Origin: Bacillus glycinifermentans
GTDB lineage: Bacteria > Bacillota > Bacilli > Bacillales > Bacillaceae
Direction: 5' to 3'
NCBI RefSeq assembly: GCF_001042475.2
Contig: NZ_LECW02000004.1
Coordinates: forward strand, 124,001-188,000
Length of the DNA: 64,000 bases
Below are positions 48,420-56,855 of the stretch, piece after piece (within the stretch, counting starts at the first letter, position 1; each line of letters begins with the position of its first letter). The notes below the pieces were generated by a model that saw nothing but the letters and a program-made list of their open reading frames with translations, ran no database searches and was not told where the DNA came from. A program made the translations under genes and the position numbers.

Positions 48420-48719
48420 TTAGTTTTGCGTTTTAAATGATAATCCATTTTCCTTCAAGGCTGCCCTTAATTTAGGCAAAGACGCTGGTCCCATACCGTG
48501 AATTTTCAAAATCTCTTTTTCGCTGTATGTTGATAGCTGTTGCAAAGACGTTATTCCATTGTGTTCCAAGCCCCGTCTTGCTGGTGCGGAGAGCAATGAA
48601 AGAAATCCGCTGTCAGGTTTGCGTTCCTGCTCACAAATCGGGCAAACCGGACAATCACTACTTTTATAATACTGGTGTCCTTTGTTGCAAGTCCTTAAAT
48701 TTTTATTTGAAGTTGTCAT
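48420..48719 (-). CDS. RNA polymerase alpha-CTD-like small protein
   Basis: 99 residues. The N-terminus is a zinc-binding-like CNKGHQYYKSSDCPVCPIC. The rest (FLSLLSAPARRGLEHNGITSL..LSTYSEKEILKIHGMGPASLPKL) equals the helix-hairpin-helix domain at the end of RNA polymerase alpha. Proteins of this build could bind DNA or a transcription factor, but no role is known to me. It lies in the inserted block. Confidence 0.8.
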   Translation of the reverse strand: MTTSNKNLRTCNKGHQYYKSSDCPVCPICEQERKPDSGFLSLLSAPARRGLEHNGITSLQQLSTYSEKEILKIHGMGPASLPKLRAALKENGLSFKTQN

Positions 48720-48820
48720 TTATATATCCCTTTCTCAAATATTGTTGTCAACCTTTCTATACTATACAAACTTCCAATGTAATTTGGTAGTACCTCTCGT
48801 TTTCAATCATGACCGTTTGT

Positions 48821-48997
48821 TAGGTCACACCCATTGAAAATAAACAAGTTATTTCGATGCCAGATCATATAGAGGAATTGACACCAACTCAAGTAATGCG
48901 GGATATCTTCAACTATGCCGCCAATAAAAGGATGTTCCATGAATTGGATATCCATTTTCACCGTTTATTTGCCGAATGGCCATGGATACAGGTGTAA
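48821..48997 (+). pseudogene. Gene fragment, unknown
   Basis: Plus-strand open stretch encoding ISMPDHIEELTPTQVMRDIF and KRMFHELDIHFHRLFAEWPW to a TAA at 48995. It looks like real protein text but has no binding site and only 46 codons from its first ATG. Not recognised. Confidence 0.4.
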
Positions 48998-49074
48998 CCC
49001 TCTTTGGTTCCGAAATCTCTTAGAAGACAGGCTCACTTGCTTAATAGGACGACAAAGAATTCGGACAAAACATT

Positions 49075-49305
49075 TTATTTATACTGCTTCCAGTCAAGCG
49101 CACTCTCATTCAGCAGCTCTTCGAAGCTCTTGTTTTTCTCCTTTTCTTTTCGTTGCTTGATGAGGCGTTCCCTCTCACACGCTTGCCTCTTTTCGTCTTC
49201 TTCCTTTAATTCCGATTTCATTTGCTGAAGCTTTTGCTTTAAATCATCGGCGAGCGCGTCCTTCAGCTGCTGTTTATCTGGCGCTTCCTGTTTTTTCTTT
49301 CCCAC
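49075..49305 (-). CDS. yqkE: YqkE family protein
   Basis: 76 residues, highly charged and probably a long helix (QKLQQMKSELKEEDEKRQAC). Ends NESALDWKQYK. A GTG at 49305 with GGAGGG seven bases ahead is preferred to the ATG at 49323, which lies on top of that site. Same order as in B. subtilis (yqkE beside yqkD). Function unknown. Confidence 0.85.
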   Translation of the reverse strand: MGKKKQEAPDKQQLKDALADDLKQKLQQMKSELKEEDEKRQACERERLIKQRKEKEKNKSFEELLNESALDWKQYK

Positions 49306-49472
49306 GTCATTCCCTCCGTTCATCCGATTTGTGATGTTAGTGTATCAGGAAGAAACGGATTTTCTCAAGCAGAACACTTGTACATCAGCGCCTAAAGCTT
49401 GGGCTTTTTCACTTTTGATGTGCTAAGATAGACGACGGAAGCTTCATTTTAAGGAAAGGAAGAAAAACAGGG

Positions 49473-50402
49473 ATGTTCATTTGGCTTGCTGCTCTCGGAG
49501 CGGTGCTGCTATTTCTTGCTGCACTCGGAATATTTTTTACGAATCAGATCATGTATATTAAAAAACGGACCGATCAATTCATTATCGAGCGGGAAACGGC
49601 GGAAGGACATTATGCCGAAGAAGCGTTTCAAGCCCTGCCGAAAGAAGAGATTACCCTCTCCTCACCTTTCGGCTACGAGATTAAAGGGTACTATGTCCAT
49701 CCGCACAAGACGAAACATACCGTGATTATTTGCCACGGGGTGACTATGAATCTCCTGAATTCAGTCAAATATATGAATCTGTTTTTGGAACTCGGCTGGA
49801 ACGCCGTCATCTACGACCACAGAAGACACGGGATGAGCGGCGGGAAAACGACGAGCTATGGATATTATGAAAAAGAAGATTTGAAAACGGTCGTCAATTG
49901 GCTGAGGAAACGGAATGGAGATGAGGCCGTCATCGGGATTCACGGCGAATCAATGGGTGCGGTGACAACGCTTCTGTACGCGGGAATGACTGATGACCGC
50001 GCCGATTTTTATGTGGCAGACTGCCCGTTTGCCACGTTTGAAGACCAGCTGATTTACCGGCTGAAGGAGGATTTCCGCCTTCCGGGGTTTATCTTGCCGC
50101 TTGCCGACGTCTTTTTGAAATTCCGGGACGGCTATCGCATCAAAGATGTCTCTCCTATGGCTGTCATCGACCGGGTCGAAAAGCCCGTTTTATTCATCCA
50201 CAGCAAAGACGACGATTATATCCCGGCACAGTCAAGCGAAATGCTCTATGAGAAAAAAAGAGGAAAGAAAAAGCTGTACATCGCGGAAAAAGGCGCACAT
50301 GCGATGAGCTATTCGCAAAACCGGGACGACTACAAACAAGCGGTGCGGGAATTTCTTCAGGAAGCGGCACCGGACGCACATAAAAAAGGCGAACTGGGAT
50401 AA
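49473..50402 (+). CDS. yqkD: Membrane-anchored alpha/beta hydrolase YqkD
   Basis: 309 residues. An N-terminal helix (residues 2-24), then an alpha/beta hydrolase fold: IICHGVTMN (oxyanion region), YDHRRHGMSGGK, nucleophile GIHGESMGAVTTL, an Asp in FIHSKDDDYIP and the His in AEKGAHAMSY. Substrate unknown. Confidence 0.9.
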   Translation: MFIWLAALGAVLLFLAALGIFFTNQIMYIKKRTDQFIIERETAEGHYAEEAFQALPKEEITLSSPFGYEIKGYYVHPHKTKHTVIICHGVTMNLLNSVKYMNLFLELGWNAVIYDHRRHGMSGGKTTSYGYYEKEDLKTVVNWLRKRNGDEAVIGIHGESMGAVTTLLYAGMTDDRADFYVADCPFATFEDQLIYRLKEDFRLPGFILPLADVFLKFRDGYRIKDVSPMAVIDRVEKPVLFIHSKDDDYIPAQSSEMLYEKKRGKKKLYIAEKGAHAMSYSQNRDDYKQAVREFLQEAAPDAHKKGELG

Positions 50403-50426
50403 CAAGCCCGTTCGCCTTTTTCTGCG

Positions 50427-50678
50427 CTACAAAACATCCGTAATGTCGCTCATATTCTCGCCGATCCAGGAAATGGCCGACTCAAGCTGGTCGAATTCCT
50501 TCGTTTCAAACGTCATTTCATCCTGGATGAGCCAAACATCCTTCTGGACGGCTTCCGTTCCTCCGATCGACCAATGAAGAAGGCTGTACGGATGATTTTG
50601 GTGAAGAAACGACACCCACGTTTTGTTTTGAGCGGTTTGCTTTAACGATTTCATCTTTTGATTCAAAAAGAACGCCAC
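50427..50678 (-). CDS. yqkC: YqkC family protein
   Basis: Up to 83 residues, small and soluble ([34 protein letters not shown]). It starts one base after the yqkB stop at a GTG; an ATG at 50654 is an alternative. Known only as the yqkB neighbour. Confidence 0.75.
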   Translation of the reverse strand: MAFFLNQKMKSLKQTAQNKTWVSFLHQNHPYSLLHWSIGGTEAVQKDVWLIQDEMTFETKEFDQLESAISWIGENMSDITDVL

Positions 50679-50679
50679 C

Positions 50680-51003
50680 CTATTTCACTAATATGCCCAT
50701 TCTCGGGGAAAGCACCTGTGCCGGACTTTTCAGCATCAGCGTCCCCGCTTTCTCATGATAATCGACCGTCATCGCGTCATCAAAGAAAACTTTTTGCGAT
50801 GACTGGATATACACCGGAACGCCGTTTGTCTCCAAGAGCTCGCATTCCCCTGTCAATTCATCCGTCAGCCAAATGACGGGAATCCCGTTAACTGCGCACC
50901 CGCAGCCATCGATGTCATAGCGGAGCTGAATTTTTTTATCGGGATAAGCCGTCTTTGCCCGTTGAATGGCTTGTTTCGCCTGTTCAGTGATGTGAAGCTG
51001 CAT
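50680..51003 (-). CDS. yqkB: HesB/IscA-like protein YqkB
   Basis: 107 residues, matching B. subtilis YqkB. HesB-like fold with [13 protein letters not shown] start and [12 protein letters not shown], two cysteines but not the full three-cysteine IscA set. The ATG at 51003 is supported by an AAGGA ahead; the longer frame is not. Confidence 0.85.
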   Translation of the reverse strand: MQLHITEQAKQAIQRAKTAYPDKKIQLRYDIDGCGCAVNGIPVIWLTDELTGECELLETNGVPVYIQSSQKVFFDDAMTVDYHEKAGTLMLKSPAQVLSPRMGILVK

Positions 51004-51116
51004 GATATCATATCCTTCTTTTGTTTCATTTACGGACATTGTACCACATGATCCGCCAAACACGCATCGTTTCTATTCATTCATCATACATATGAAGAGA
51101 TTCGGAGGTGGGATCT

Positions 51117-51314
51117 ATGTCTGAAAAAGTGCAGATCAAAGTAATGGACAACGGCGGATTTCGGGTCACCGGAGATGTGGAACTGATCGATATGGAAGGA
51201 AATCCATTCCCTAAAAAAGCGGCTTTTTCTCTTTGCAGATGCGGAAAATCGCTGAAGATGCCTTACTGCGACGGAAGCCATAAAGGAGCATTCGACTCCT
51301 GCGTAAGGACCTAA
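51117..51314 (+). CDS. CDGSH iron-sulfur domain protein
   Basis: 65 residues. The CDGSH motif is complete: C-R-C-G-K-S-L-K-M-P-Y-C-D-G-S-H, three Cys and one His for a 2Fe-2S cluster. GGAGGTGGG precedes the ATG. Divergent from yqkB, itself of an iron-sulfur-related fold. I do not recall a gene at this spot in B. subtilis 168. Confidence 0.88.
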   Translation: MSEKVQIKVMDNGGFRVTGDVELIDMEGNPFPKKAAFSLCRCGKSLKMPYCDGSHKGAFDSCVRT

Positions 51315-51348
51315 AAAGCCGGAAGGACATTATTTGTCCTCTCCGGCT
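51314..51348. terminator. Bidirectional terminator between the CDGSH gene and yqkA
   Basis: AAAGCCGGAAGGAC/GTCCTCTCCGGCTTT hairpin with flanking A and T runs. Confidence 0.75.
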
Positions 51349-52298
51349 TTGCCCCACCGTAAAGCCAATCGCTCGGTCTCTTTTACCCATTCGTTTTTGC
51401 CTTTTATGTAGCCTTCGATCTGAAGCGGGAACCTTTTCGCGAGCTTCTTTTTCAGTTCCGCATACTCTTTCGCCCGCTCCGGATGGGCTATGAGATAATC
51501 GCGGAAAAGCAGGTGCCTCTTAATATCCGGATGCCCGGCTTCATACAGATGGACGTGGTGCGTATGCCGGCGGCCGCCTTTTTGAAAATATCTTCTCCCC
51601 GGAAGGCCGTTTTCTCCTTTCGGCGTATAGCCCATCGTTTTCATTCCGTTTTCATGCCTTGCGGCGGCGCCGAGATCCTTTACTTCAAGCAGCATATCGA
51701 TGACAGGCTTTGCGCTCATTCCCGGAATGGACGTGCTGCCGATATGATGGATATGGAGCACTTCATCCTGAAAGAGCGCTTTAAGCCGTTGTTTTTCTTC
51801 TAAAAATTCGCGCTTCCACTCCGGCCGGTATGGAACGACTTCGAGCTTCCGCGGCGCTTGCAGGATCAGTGTTGAAAGAACGGCGCCTTCTTCGGGTTCA
51901 AATTGTCCAATCTCAGAAAATCCCAACTTTTGATACAGTGCTTTTGCCGGCTTATTGTGAACGCCCGTCGTCACTTCAAACATATCCGCTTCCTTCTCAA
52001 GCAAAAACTGCAGAAGCGCCGTTCCAATGCCTTTTCGGACATGATCAGGATGGACGGCCAGCCGGCAAATCGTCAGCACTTGCGGCGTCGCTCTATAAGA
52101 AGCAAGCCCCGCCAATTCGCCGCCTTCAAACCAGCCGACGAACGTTTCGCCTGAATCCATGACATCGCCGGCCGTCTCGTTCAGCTGGGGAATGCCCTTA
52201 AATTGAATGATGTCCGCTTCCCTTTCATAAGCAGGCCTTTGAACGTGTACAATGAGGCGTGCCGTATGCGGATCTGTATGATCTAATAATCGAATCAT
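51330..52298 (-). CDS. yqkA: GNAT + GrpB fusion protein YqkA
   Basis: 322 residues. The N-terminal GNAT domain has ICRLAVHPDHVRKGIGTALL and HNKPAKALYQKLGF. From about residue 155 it is a GrpB/UPF0157 nucleotidyltransferase-like domain: VEVVPYRPEWKREF-like start, HHIGSTSIPGMSAKPVIDML and HVHLYEAGHPDI. The same fusion is known in B. subtilis YqkA. Substrates unknown. Confidence 0.9.
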   Translation of the reverse strand: MIRLLDHTDPHTARLIVHVQRPAYEREADIIQFKGIPQLNETAGDVMDSGETFVGWFEGGELAGLASYRATPQVLTICRLAVHPDHVRKGIGTALLQFLLEKEADMFEVTTGVHNKPAKALYQKLGFSEIGQFEPEEGAVLSTLILQAPRKLEVVPYRPEWKREFLEEKQRLKALFQDEVLHIHHIGSTSIPGMSAKPVIDMLLEVKDLGAAARHENGMKTMGYTPKGENGLPGRRYFQKGGRRHTHHVHLYEAGHPDIKRHLLFRDYLIAHPERAKEYAELKKKLAKRFPLQIEGYIKGKNEWVKETERLALRWGKAGEDK

Positions 52299-52322
52299 CG
52301 CGATTCCTCTCCGCTAGCGTAG

Positions 52323-52639
52323 TCAGCCGGAGACTGGTCCCGTCCGCTTCAAAAAACGGGCGGCTTCCACCTTTGTTACGCGCACGGCAAAGTCAGCATA
52401 CCACTCGTTTCGGCCTCTTTCTTTCGCTTGCCGGCGTTCGCCGTGATGCTTCCGCTTTTCGATCGCTTCAAGGCTTTCCCAATAGGGAACGGTGATGCCG
52501 TTTCCGTGCTCATTCCGGACGGCTTTCCGGCGAGCTTCAGCATCTTCCGGAGCCGTCTCTCGGCAGCCATCTCGCCGTCCGCTTTGACCGATGCAAAAAT
52601 GACTGCATCATACGGCGGCTCAGGCGTTTTTGAAATCAT
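52323..52639 (-). pseudogene. yqjZ: Frameshifted yqjZ (antibiotic biosynthesis monooxygenase family)
   Basis: The first half from ATG 52639 (AAGGGGG ahead) reads TPEPPYDAVIFASVKADGE, the ABM domain start. After about 40 codons the frame changes: the continuing domain NGITVPYWESLEAIEKRKHH and FAVRVTKVEAARFLKRTG lies in another frame and ends at a TGA at 52323. The family text GFLG-V-E-S between the two halves is missing. So the gene carries at least one deletion and shift. In B. subtilis yqjZ has this place between yqkA and yqjY. Confidence 0.7.
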
Positions 52640-52656
52640 GTTCATCCCCCTTTTAT

Positions 52657-53127
52657 TCACAGCTCTTTGACAAACAGCACACGATCTTCATTTGGTCCGT
52701 CGTAATTCGAAAACACGCGGACGCCGTCTGTTGTTTTATCCCCTTTTTCGATCGAGAACCCCATTTTCCGATGATACGCGATCGATACTTTGTTGACGGG
52801 CGAGGTGATGCAGCGGACCGTCTTGCAGCCCGCCTCCTTCGCTTTTCGATAGAAGGCTTCATAAAGCTGTTTGCCGACCTGGACTTTTCTGTAATCGGGA
52901 TGGACGCCGACAAAATGAATATACGATTCCGCAGGGTTGGACTGCGATAAAAAGCCGCTGAGGAAACCGATCAGCTCCCCGTCTTTCTCAGCGATAAAAC
53001 TCGTATTTTGAAAATGCTCAAAAAATAGTCTCGGCAGCTTATCTTTCATTTGCCTCCTGCCCCACCAATCGTTAATGACCGGGACGATTCTTTCATAATC
53101 CGGCGCTTCGGCATGACGAATCATCAT
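52657..53127 (-). CDS. yqjY: GNAT acetyltransferase YqjY
   Basis: 156 residues from the ATG at 53127 (or the next codon). Landmarks are [39 protein letters not shown] and [20 protein letters not shown] for acetyl-CoA. The longer frame to 53151 starts at a TTG without family support. Its 5' end is repeated beyond the beta-lactamase gene. Confidence 0.88.
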   Translation of the reverse strand: MMIRHAEAPDYERIVPVINDWWGRRQMKDKLPRLFFEHFQNTSFIAEKDGELIGFLSGFLSQSNPAESYIHFVGVHPDYRKVQVGKQLYEAFYRKAKEAGCKTVRCITSPVNKVSIAYHRKMGFSIEKGDKTTDGVRVFSNYDGPNEDRVLFVKEL

Positions 53128-53175
53128 CTCCTGCAAACTCCCCTCTATCAAATGATTTGAACGCCTCGTACAGTC

Positions 53176-54066
53176 CTACTTCAGGACTTTAATGACTTCC
53201 TTTGCCGCCTCTGCAATAAGCTTGTCGTTATAGTCGGCGTCCTTTTTGTCGCGGCTTGATAGTACCGCGAGCACAATCGGGTCTCCTTTCGGCGGCCAAA
53301 TGACAGCAATGTCATTTCGCGTACCGTATGACCCCGCTCCTGTTTTATCCGCTACTTCCCATCCTTTCGGCACTCCCACACGGATTAATGCATCGCCGGT
53401 GGTGTTTCTTTTGAGCCAATCTACTAACATCTCGCGCTTCTCCTTCGGGAGAGCGTCTCCGACTGTGAATGCCTGAAGGCTTTTAGCGAGCGCTTTCGGT
53501 GTGCTCGTATCATGCGTTTCTCCCGGTTTCACTTCGTTTAGATCCGGTTCTATTCGCTCCGGATTGGTCACGTTGTCGCCAATTTCCCTGAGCGATTGTT
53601 TAAACCCGCTTGGTCCGCCGATCTGCTTCAGTATGAGATTCCCGGCTGTATTGTCGCTGTACCTGATGGAAGCATCGCAAAGCTCCTTCAGGGTCATTCC
53701 TGTATCAACATGCTTCTCTGTAATCGGATTATAATTGACAAGATCATCCCGGGTATAGGTGATTCTTTGATTCAGATCTGCTATTGATGTTTGCTTCAGC
53801 AATGCCCCCACGGCTAAAGCTTTATGAGTAGATGCATATGCAAAACGCTCATCTGCCCGGTAAGTTACCGTTTTGTTCGTACCGGTGTCCAGCGCAAAGA
53901 CTCCCAATCTTGCATCATATTGATCCTCAAGCCTGGAAAATTGATTTGACTGTCGATCGCTTTGTTTAGGCTGTGCTGAGTGGGCGCTGTCATTTGAACA
54001 CCCTGCAAGCGCTGCGCATGTAAAAAGCAGTGAAATTGCAGTTTTTTTAAAAAACTTTGTTTTCAT
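53176..54066 (-). CDS. Class A beta-lactamase (penicillinase)
   Basis: 296 residues. A lipoprotein-type signal (LLFTCAALAGC, lipobox A-A-G-C-like) then the mature enzyme. Motifs: S-T-H-K (active Ser70-type; I or Y is usual where H stands here), SDN in YSDNTAGN, E-P-D-L-N (Glu166 general base) and KTG in DKTGAGSYG. Similar to B. licheniformis BlaP and B. subtilis PenP but identical to neither, as far as I recall them. Neither blaI nor blaR1 is adjacent and no BlaI dyad was seen. AAGAGG precedes the start. Confidence 0.93.
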   Translation of the reverse strand: MKTKFFKKTAISLLFTCAALAGCSNDSAHSAQPKQSDRQSNQFSRLEDQYDARLGVFALDTGTNKTVTYRADERFAYASTHKALAVGALLKQTSIADLNQRITYTRDDLVNYNPITEKHVDTGMTLKELCDASIRYSDNTAGNLILKQIGGPSGFKQSLREIGDNVTNPERIEPDLNEVKPGETHDTSTPKALAKSLQAFTVGDALPKEKREMLVDWLKRNTTGDALIRVGVPKGWEVADKTGAGSYGTRNDIAVIWPPKGDPIVLAVLSSRDKKDADYNDKLIAEAAKEVIKVLK

Positions 54067-54490
54067 TTGGCATGTAACCTCTTTCTAAAAAATTGTTTTT
54101 TCTTTTTTCGGCTTATCTTTCATATGCCCGCCAATCGTTAATGGCCGGTGCGAGTCTCTCATCATCGGAAGCTTCCGCATCCCCTCCCCGGAAATAGATG
54201 GTATCTGTTTTATTATACCGTTTTTTCCACTCTGTTTGCCATTTCAGTACAGCACTGGTTTAATAGGATAAAGTTCTTAGATCTTATTCAACAGAACAGG
54301 ATTTTCCTCCATCTCTCCAAAAAGCCTCAAACTCCTTTTTTAATTAGGGACCGCCAGGCTCATAAGCAAAAAGGCGTTTCATATATTACTCTTTTTTCGG
54401 GTAGAAAAATAGATAGATTTACACTTCGTTTTCGTATTTTCCTTTTATAGAATTGTCGTTGTGAATTTATTACATCCAGGAGGAGAAACA
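54067..54490. other. Divergent region between beta-lactamase and lipase genes
   Basis: Contains a decayed copy of the yqjY 5' end (54112-54180, see separate entry), and AT-rich text with the promoters of both genes. No further gene seen. Confidence 0.5.
54112..54180 (-). pseudogene. Decayed duplicate of the yqjY 5' end
   Basis: 69 bases here match 53038-53114 inside yqjY, in the same orientation and with about one base in five changed plus an 8-base gap. The translation reads EASDDERLAPAINDW here against [15 protein letters not shown] in YqjY. The frame then breaks. Confidence 0.65.
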
Positions 54491-55090
54491 ATGCGCCTTT
54501 ATCGATTTTTATCCATTCTATTCATTTGCATGCTGTCCGCCGTTTCCATGTTTGCCGTTCAAACTTCCAAAGCTTCAGCCGAATCCCGCAACCCTGTCGT
54601 CATGGTTCACGGAATCGGAGGCGGCTCTTATAACTTCATGGGGATTAAAACGTATTTAGAATCCCAGGGCTGGCCTCGCAAGGATCTTTATGCTATCGAT
54701 TTTTTAGATAAGACCGGAAACAACAGGAATAATGCACCGAAGTTGTCGGAGTATGTAAAAAACGTATTAAACGAAACGGGAGCCGAGAAAGTGGACATTG
54801 TCGCCCACAGCATGGGCGGAGCCAACACACTTTATTATATTAAAAACTTGGGAGGCGGTGACAAAGTAGAGCATGTCGTCACATTGGGAGGGGCAAACGG
54901 TTTGGTCACAAATTCCGCTCCCAGCGGCACCAAATTTACTTCGATTTACAGCACGAGCGATTTCATCGTTTTAAACAGTCTGTCTAAATTGGATGGCGCT
55001 GAAAACATCCAAATTTCCGGTCTAAGCCATGTCGCCCTTTTATTCAGCAGCAAAGTCGATGCTTTGATCAAAGAAGGGCTTACCGACTGA
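54491..55090 (+). CDS. Secreted lipase LipA (lipase class 2 family)
   Basis: 199 residues from the ATG at 54491, with AGGAGGAG ahead. Signal peptide to about residue 31 (KASA-ES). The mature part is the small lid-free Bacillus lipase: oxyanion text [16 protein letters not shown], nucleophile A-H-S-M-G-G (Ala in place of the first Gly, typical of Bacillus), the catalytic Asp in YSTSDFIV and His in SGLSHVALL. Hydrolyses triacylglycerols outside the cell. Confidence 0.94.
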   Translation: MRLYRFLSILFICMLSAVSMFAVQTSKASAESRNPVVMVHGIGGGSYNFMGIKTYLESQGWPRKDLYAIDFLDKTGNNRNNAPKLSEYVKNVLNETGAEKVDIVAHSMGGANTLYYIKNLGGGDKVEHVVTLGGANGLVTNSAPSGTKFTSIYSTSDFIVLNSLSKLDGAENIQISGLSHVALLFSSKVDALIKEGLTD

Positions 55091-55107
55091 GGAAGCCAAA
55101 AAAGACA

Positions 55108-55146
55108 AAAACCTTGGGGGATAAGCCTCTCCAAGGTTTCGCTTTA
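55108..55146 (+). terminator. Intrinsic terminator of the lipase gene
   Basis: AAACCTTGG..CCAAGGTTT hairpin close after the stop, with a short T-rich tail. Confidence 0.6.
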
Positions 55147-55285
55147 TAAGCAGGCTGCCGGATTGAACGTCTGCATCCGTGAAAAGGAGCCTGCCTCCCT
55201 GTTCATTTCGCTCCGGAAATAAAAAGGACTCTAAATAAACGCATATGAAATCGTTCATTCAGTGTCCGAGAGACCCGGATATATT

Positions 55286-55498
55286 TTATTCTACGATAAT
55301 TTCAAAGACTCTTTGCTCAAGATTGTATTTGGCATCCTGAAAGGAAAACTTATAGTCATCTGCATCGGCATCAGGTGAAAGCCAAGCTCCGTATTTTCTG
55401 ATGGTCTGCACAATATTTTCAATCTCAGCGGGAGTGAAATCTCCTATATCCGTGCCTTCGCTTTCAGCAGTGTGGCGTATTTTGACTGTAATCAGCAT
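55286..55498 (-). CDS. Small conserved-looking protein, unknown
   Basis: 70 residues, acidic: MLITVKIRHTAESEGTDIGD, then FTPAEIENIVQTIRKYGAW and FSFQDAKYNLEQRVFEIIVE. The ATG at 55498 (a GTG lies just before it) has AAAGGGG about ten bases ahead. No signal peptide. I do not recognise it. Confidence 0.6.
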   Translation of the reverse strand: MLITVKIRHTAESEGTDIGDFTPAEIENIVQTIRKYGAWLSPDADADDYKFSFQDAKYNLEQRVFEIIVE

Positions 55499-55501
55499 CA
55501 C

Positions 55502-55970
55502 TAATGACCCCTTTCACTTGCTGTTTCAGCATCTTATGAACAGTATATTTTTTCCCTGTGCAAATCGTGCCACTAACCCCTTTGTTTCACATTATTCGGG
55601 CTTCCTTTTTTGCAGACCTATTTTATTTGGAAAAGCTGTTTTGCAAAATGAAAATGTGCAGTTATACCGTCCCCTGTACCCTTTTCTGAAAAATTGTTGC
55701 AAGGGTCGGATTATATGTAGCGACATCCGTACCATACATGGCAAAACGCTTGATTGTGCCTATTGTTTTCCTATTATGCCTTTCTTTCTGCTCCTTGGAA
55801 CGTAGCTGTTTCCTGTTTGCGGAAAGCTTTAACATTTTCCTCATTGCCCTTGATGTTTTGACCGTCGCCGTCTTCCTAAGTCCGCTTTTTTCAATGCTGC
55901 CCACGAGCTGCGGCCGCTTCCTTGCTGACCCGCCGGCTCTTCGGAGAGCGGAAGGATAAAGGCTGAATCA
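55502..55970. other. Intergenic region, no gene recognised
   Basis: About 470 bases. A plus-strand frame at 55738 (hydrophobic) and a basic minus-strand frame at 55662-55904 overlap each other; neither has a good binding site or a family match. Confidence 0.35.
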
Positions 55971-55971
55971 T

Positions 55972-56006
55972 AAAACAACCCGGCTCGTGTTTCCAGCCGG
56001 GTTGTT
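55972..56006 (-). terminator. Intrinsic terminator of the FusB-type gene
   Basis: Perfect 12-bp stem AACAACCCGGCT/AGCCGGGTTGTT with a T run on the minus strand. Confidence 0.85.
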
Positions 56007-56010
56007 CACG

Positions 56011-56649
56011 TTAATATTTCGTTACTTGTGCGACGAATTTGTTCAGATGATCCAGCGTCATCATATTTTGGTTGCATTTTTCACTGTCATAGCAAATGTA
56101 ATTGCCTCTGTCCGTGTAGGTTTCTTTGCTGCTTTTCACCCGGGCCATGAACAGTCCGAGCTCTTCGATCCTGTTACATATCGAGCAGACTCCTTTTTTA
56201 TTGCTGGATCTGATCGTGCCGTGTATTCCTGTCAGTTTTCCGTCGATATCGACAATCATGTATTTCCTGCCTGAGCCTGCATCATTCCATCCCAAGTAGG
56301 AATACCTCCTGAAATCAATCTCCCCAAAATCGGGAGTCTTTAACTTTTTCACTTTAGAAAACAGCTTTTTGGCCTTTTCTGCCGTTACCCGCTGAAATGG
56401 AATCACATGATGCTCTAATTCAGCTGAAAATCTCGCGGCTCCGCTGCTGTCCTTCACCTCAACCATCTTGCCAAGCAAAGCCTTTTGGTCACTGCTGAGG
56501 TCAGGGAACAGATGTAATACTTGGCCTAAAGCATTGGATTTCAAAGCATCAAGCACGTTTCCGTCCTTGATGTTCGCATGTCCTTTGACAAGACTGTCCG
56601 TTTGAAACGTAATAAAATGATATTGATCATTTCTGATAAAAGGGTCCAT
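56011..56649 (-). CDS. FusB/FusC-family EF-G-binding protein
   Basis: 212 residues. The C-terminal half matches the FusB family treble-clef zinc domain: GVCSICNRIEELGLFMARVK, TDRGNYICYDSEKCNQNMM (three to four Cys ligands). FusB-type proteins bind elongation factor G and free it from ribosomes, giving fusidic acid resistance in staphylococci; chromosomal Bacillus members are mostly untested. AGGAGCTGG lies ahead of the ATG. It follows the yqjW-yqjX operon on the same strand, with a likely promoter (TTGCAC near 56690) between. Confidence 0.85.
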   Translation of the reverse strand: MDPFIRNDQYHFITFQTDSLVKGHANIKDGNVLDALKSNALGQVLHLFPDLSSDQKALLGKMVEVKDSSGAARFSAELEHHVIPFQRVTAEKAKKLFSKVKKLKTPDFGEIDFRRYSYLGWNDAGSGRKYMIVDIDGKLTGIHGTIRSSNKKGVCSICNRIEELGLFMARVKSSKETYTDRGNYICYDSEKCNQNMMTLDHLNKFVAQVTKY

Positions 56650-56738
56650 TTCTGCCAGCTCCTTATTTATATATATATTTTGAAATAAGGTGCAAAGCCG
56701 GATGATCAGAAATGATACCTTACAATCAGGCGATTCGT

Positions 56739-56828
56739 TTAACGTTCCGCCTCATGCAAAGTATCGCCTTTCAAGATAACAGGCTTTGCATGAGACGCTG
56801 CAGCCGGCAAATGAATGTCATTTACCAT
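56739..56828 (-). CDS. Putative 29-residue ORF after yqjX
   Basis: A strong GGAGGTGG six bases before the ATG at 56828 opens MVNDIHLPAAASHAKPVILK and ends GDTLHEAER. It lies 27 bases after yqjX on the same strand, as a possible third cistron of the LexA operon. The DNA contains a perfect 11-bp inverted repeat (56751-56761 and 56784-56794). No match to a known family. Confidence 0.5.
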   Translation of the reverse strand: MVNDIHLPAAASHAKPVILKGDTLHEAER

Positions 56829-56855
56829 TTTATCCACCTCCGAATACTGATTTCA

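Noticed and set aside
55662-55959. Two overlapping opposite frames (80 and 73 codons)
   Set aside because: They are mirror images of one stretch, without binding sites or family similarity.
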